The position numbers and the translations under genes are program-made. The notes under the pieces were generated by a model. The model saw nothing but the letters and a program-made list of their open reading frames with translations. It did not search any database and had not been told where the DNA came from. Source: Eonycteris spelaea (Eukaryota > Chordata > Mammalia > Chiroptera > Pteropodidae). From it: a stretch of DNA of 64,000 nt. This document shows, piece by piece, positions 1 to 64,000 of the stretch (the first letter of the stretch is position 1; every line of letters starts with the position of its first letter). Location of the stretch: the NCBI GenBank assembly GCA_003508835.1, contig PUFA01000034.1, positions 4,242,501 to 4,306,500 on the forward strand, in the 5' to 3' direction.

Positions 1-79
1 ATGTTGACAGTGTTTTTATGAAGCCCCCCCAACTTTGTTATAGCACAAGTATTCTTTTTATTTTTCTGAATAAATCTTT

Positions 80-290
80 ATGTATTGAGCCCTTGCTATA
101 TGATAGATACTGTGTTGAGTGGTTTGCATGGATTTTTTCAACTTATATTTGCTCAACTGCTCTATGAGGTTAAATTCTTTATCTCCATTTGATAGACCGA
201 AGAGCAGGAATGTATATATGCAAGGTCATACCACTTGTTGGTGTTGGAGTCAGGATTCTAACTTGGCCAGAGCAGTTTGATTCTAGAGCT
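80..290 (-). repeat. MIR fragment
   Basis: tgtattgagcccttgctata, ctgctctatgaggttaaatt, tatctccatttgatagaccg, aggtcataccacttg and ttggagtcaggattctaact follow the complement of the MIR consensus in order. Confidence 0.65.
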
Positions 291-1109
291 CTACATTTGT
301 AATTACTGTGATAGAGTGACCTACCTACCTACCTTTTTGCTTACAGAGTGTAAACAACAAAAATGACTCCTTTTATCTCAAACTTCATTTCACCACTTCT
401 CTTTCTCAGTGGCAGTCATAAAACAAAGTCTGTTTTATGAATCCTTCCATCAATTTTCAATGTATAGACAATATGTAAAAATAAGAATGCAAACCTTTTT
501 AATGTACCCACACAGATGGGAGTTTTACACTGCTTCCCCCAACGTATCTTGGGGCGATCTTTCCGTATCAGCATATGTAAATTTAACCTCCTTTCTCTCT
601 CTCTGAATGTTGAGGTAATATTTCATTTTTTTCTTTCTAAAATTGACTAATTACATTAGTAATTTGAATTCTGACCGAAGTTTATTTAGTATATTAATTG
701 ATGTGGACGTGGGACAGAAAACACTTTTCTTCTCTACCGAATTGGGTCAACATGTAGCTCAAAAGAAAACTGCTTTCCTCTTACAGGGCATGGGATTTCT
801 TAAAACAGAATCTAGTAATAGATTCAGCCCCAGTTCCTCTAAAGTCATGATCGTTTCTGTTTTCTTCCCTCCCCAGTAAATAGAATTAATTAAGAATTCT
901 ACTTGGAGTTTGACTTGGAGGCCTAAGAAAAAATGTGACAAATTTTATTTATTTATACAAATCATAATTCTTTCTGTGATAGTAATATTGGCCTGTTTTA
1001 TCAGTTAAACTGAGTTTCTTTGAGTATCAGCACTTTTTTCTATATAATAAATTTCTGATAGAAAAGTCAAATTAAGAACTATGCTTTGAGCTAACTTGTA
1101 CTTATGAAC

Positions 1110-1260
1110 TACTTTCACATTTTCTTGTTGCTAGCAGCCCTGTGAAGTAGGTAATATACTGATTTTTACAGAGGAGGCAAATAAAATCTAGAGATGAAGT
1201 TTTTTTCCCAAGGTCACAGCCAGCACAGCTGATGTTGAAATCCAGATATCTGGAACCATT
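1110..1260 (-). repeat. MIR fragment
   Basis: agccctgtgaagtaggtaat, tgatttttacagaggaggca, then cccaaggtcacagccagcac and gatgttgaaatccagat, in MIR complement order. Confidence 0.7.
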
Positions 1261-1835
1261 TCTCAGTTTGTACTTGAGCTGCTTTCTCCTTGTATCTCCA
1301 TTAAGATATGGTAGTTTGTGGTTTCCTTTGTATTTACGATTTCATTTGTTATTCACAGCAGTACTGTGAAATAGGCACGACATATGTTGTTTTTTATTCT
1401 GTGGAAAGGAATTGGAGGCCAAAGGTTGTGGTTTGTACAAAGGTGGGCTCCTTTAATACCTGTTCTATCACAGGACCTGAGCCAAGGTATTCTGACGCTA
1501 GGTGCAAAGCCCTTTTCTACAGAGCATTAAAAATGTGGAAAGAAAGACAGATTTCTAATTGTGCTGTTTTCTTTGAATTGGGAATTTCCTGGGTGTTCCG
1601 TGAAAAGTATAAGTTAATTTTATGTGCTGCATTCTGGACCTTGACTTTGGTGTGTATTCTTGATATGTTATAACATGTCAATTAAACTTAATTTAATGAG
1701 ACAGTGCAGCATTTGCGAAGACTTGATAGTCAGATTGTTTACATAATATTTCCCCTTCATCTTTGGTGCCTCTTATATGTTTTCTGTTTTGTACCATGTG
1801 TAGCTGATATTTTTTTCTCATCTTTTTCCTTTTAG

Positions 1836-64000
<62,165 letters not shown>

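Larger units (their letters stand above)
1..1835. other. Sequence upstream of the TRIP12 start exon (intron or 5' flank)
   Basis: No coding exon is recognised. The stretch ends in the acceptor of the start-codon exon, so at least its right part is intronic to an upstream untranslated exon outside the window. It contains reverse-oriented MIR fragments near 80-290 and 1110-1260, and a weaker one near 1330-1480. No CpG island or promoter is visible. Confidence 0.7.

Overview
The window is mammalian genomic DNA: AT-rich, with GT-AG introns, polypyrimidine tracts before acceptors and many degraded interspersed repeats. It holds one recognisable gene on the + strand, TRIP12, a HECT-family E3 ubiquitin ligase. 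Twenty-three exons lie in the window, from the exon carrying the start codon (1836-1981) to an exon cut by the right edge (63902 onward). They encode about the first 1190 residues: the basic, Ser-rich disordered N-terminus, the armadillo-like helical region, the WWE domain, a further helical region and a second basic/Ser-rich linker. The catalytic HECT domain lies beyond the right edge. I see no second gene on either strand.

Layout. 1-1835: upstream intron (or 5' flank) with MIR fragments. 1836-31531: five N-terminal coding exons spread through very long introns (about 12 and 14 kb). 37017-45380: three exons leading into the helical repeats. 48141-57602: a dense run of exons covering the armadillo-like region and the WWE domain, with introns as short as 84 bases. 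59829-64000: four exons of the linker after that. The introns hold old MIR, L2 and L1 fragments, four copies of one hAT-like DNA element, a Charlie-type element, and two 5S-rRNA-derived retroposed copies with target-site duplications.

Organism. No Alu, rodent B1/B2, carnivore tRNA-Lys SINE or ruminant SINE is visible. Two L1 tail fragments (about 33236-33290 and 44965-45110) are of a type I associate with laurasiatherian mammals. Retroposed 5S rRNA with an A-rich tail is the signature of the 5S-derived SINEs described from fruit bats (Pteropodidae), a group also reported to have lost recent L1 activity. I therefore favour a megabat, with moderate confidence; 5S pseudogenes occur in all mammals.

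The points most worth checking are: three single-base losses in otherwise perfect TRIP12 exons (one next to the start codon, two in the exon at 29796-29899), each inside a C run and most easily read as assembly errors; a near-perfect 163-bp tandem duplication in an intron; two in-frame internal acceptor sites, one of which would remove the second half of the WWE domain; and the 5S-derived insertions.
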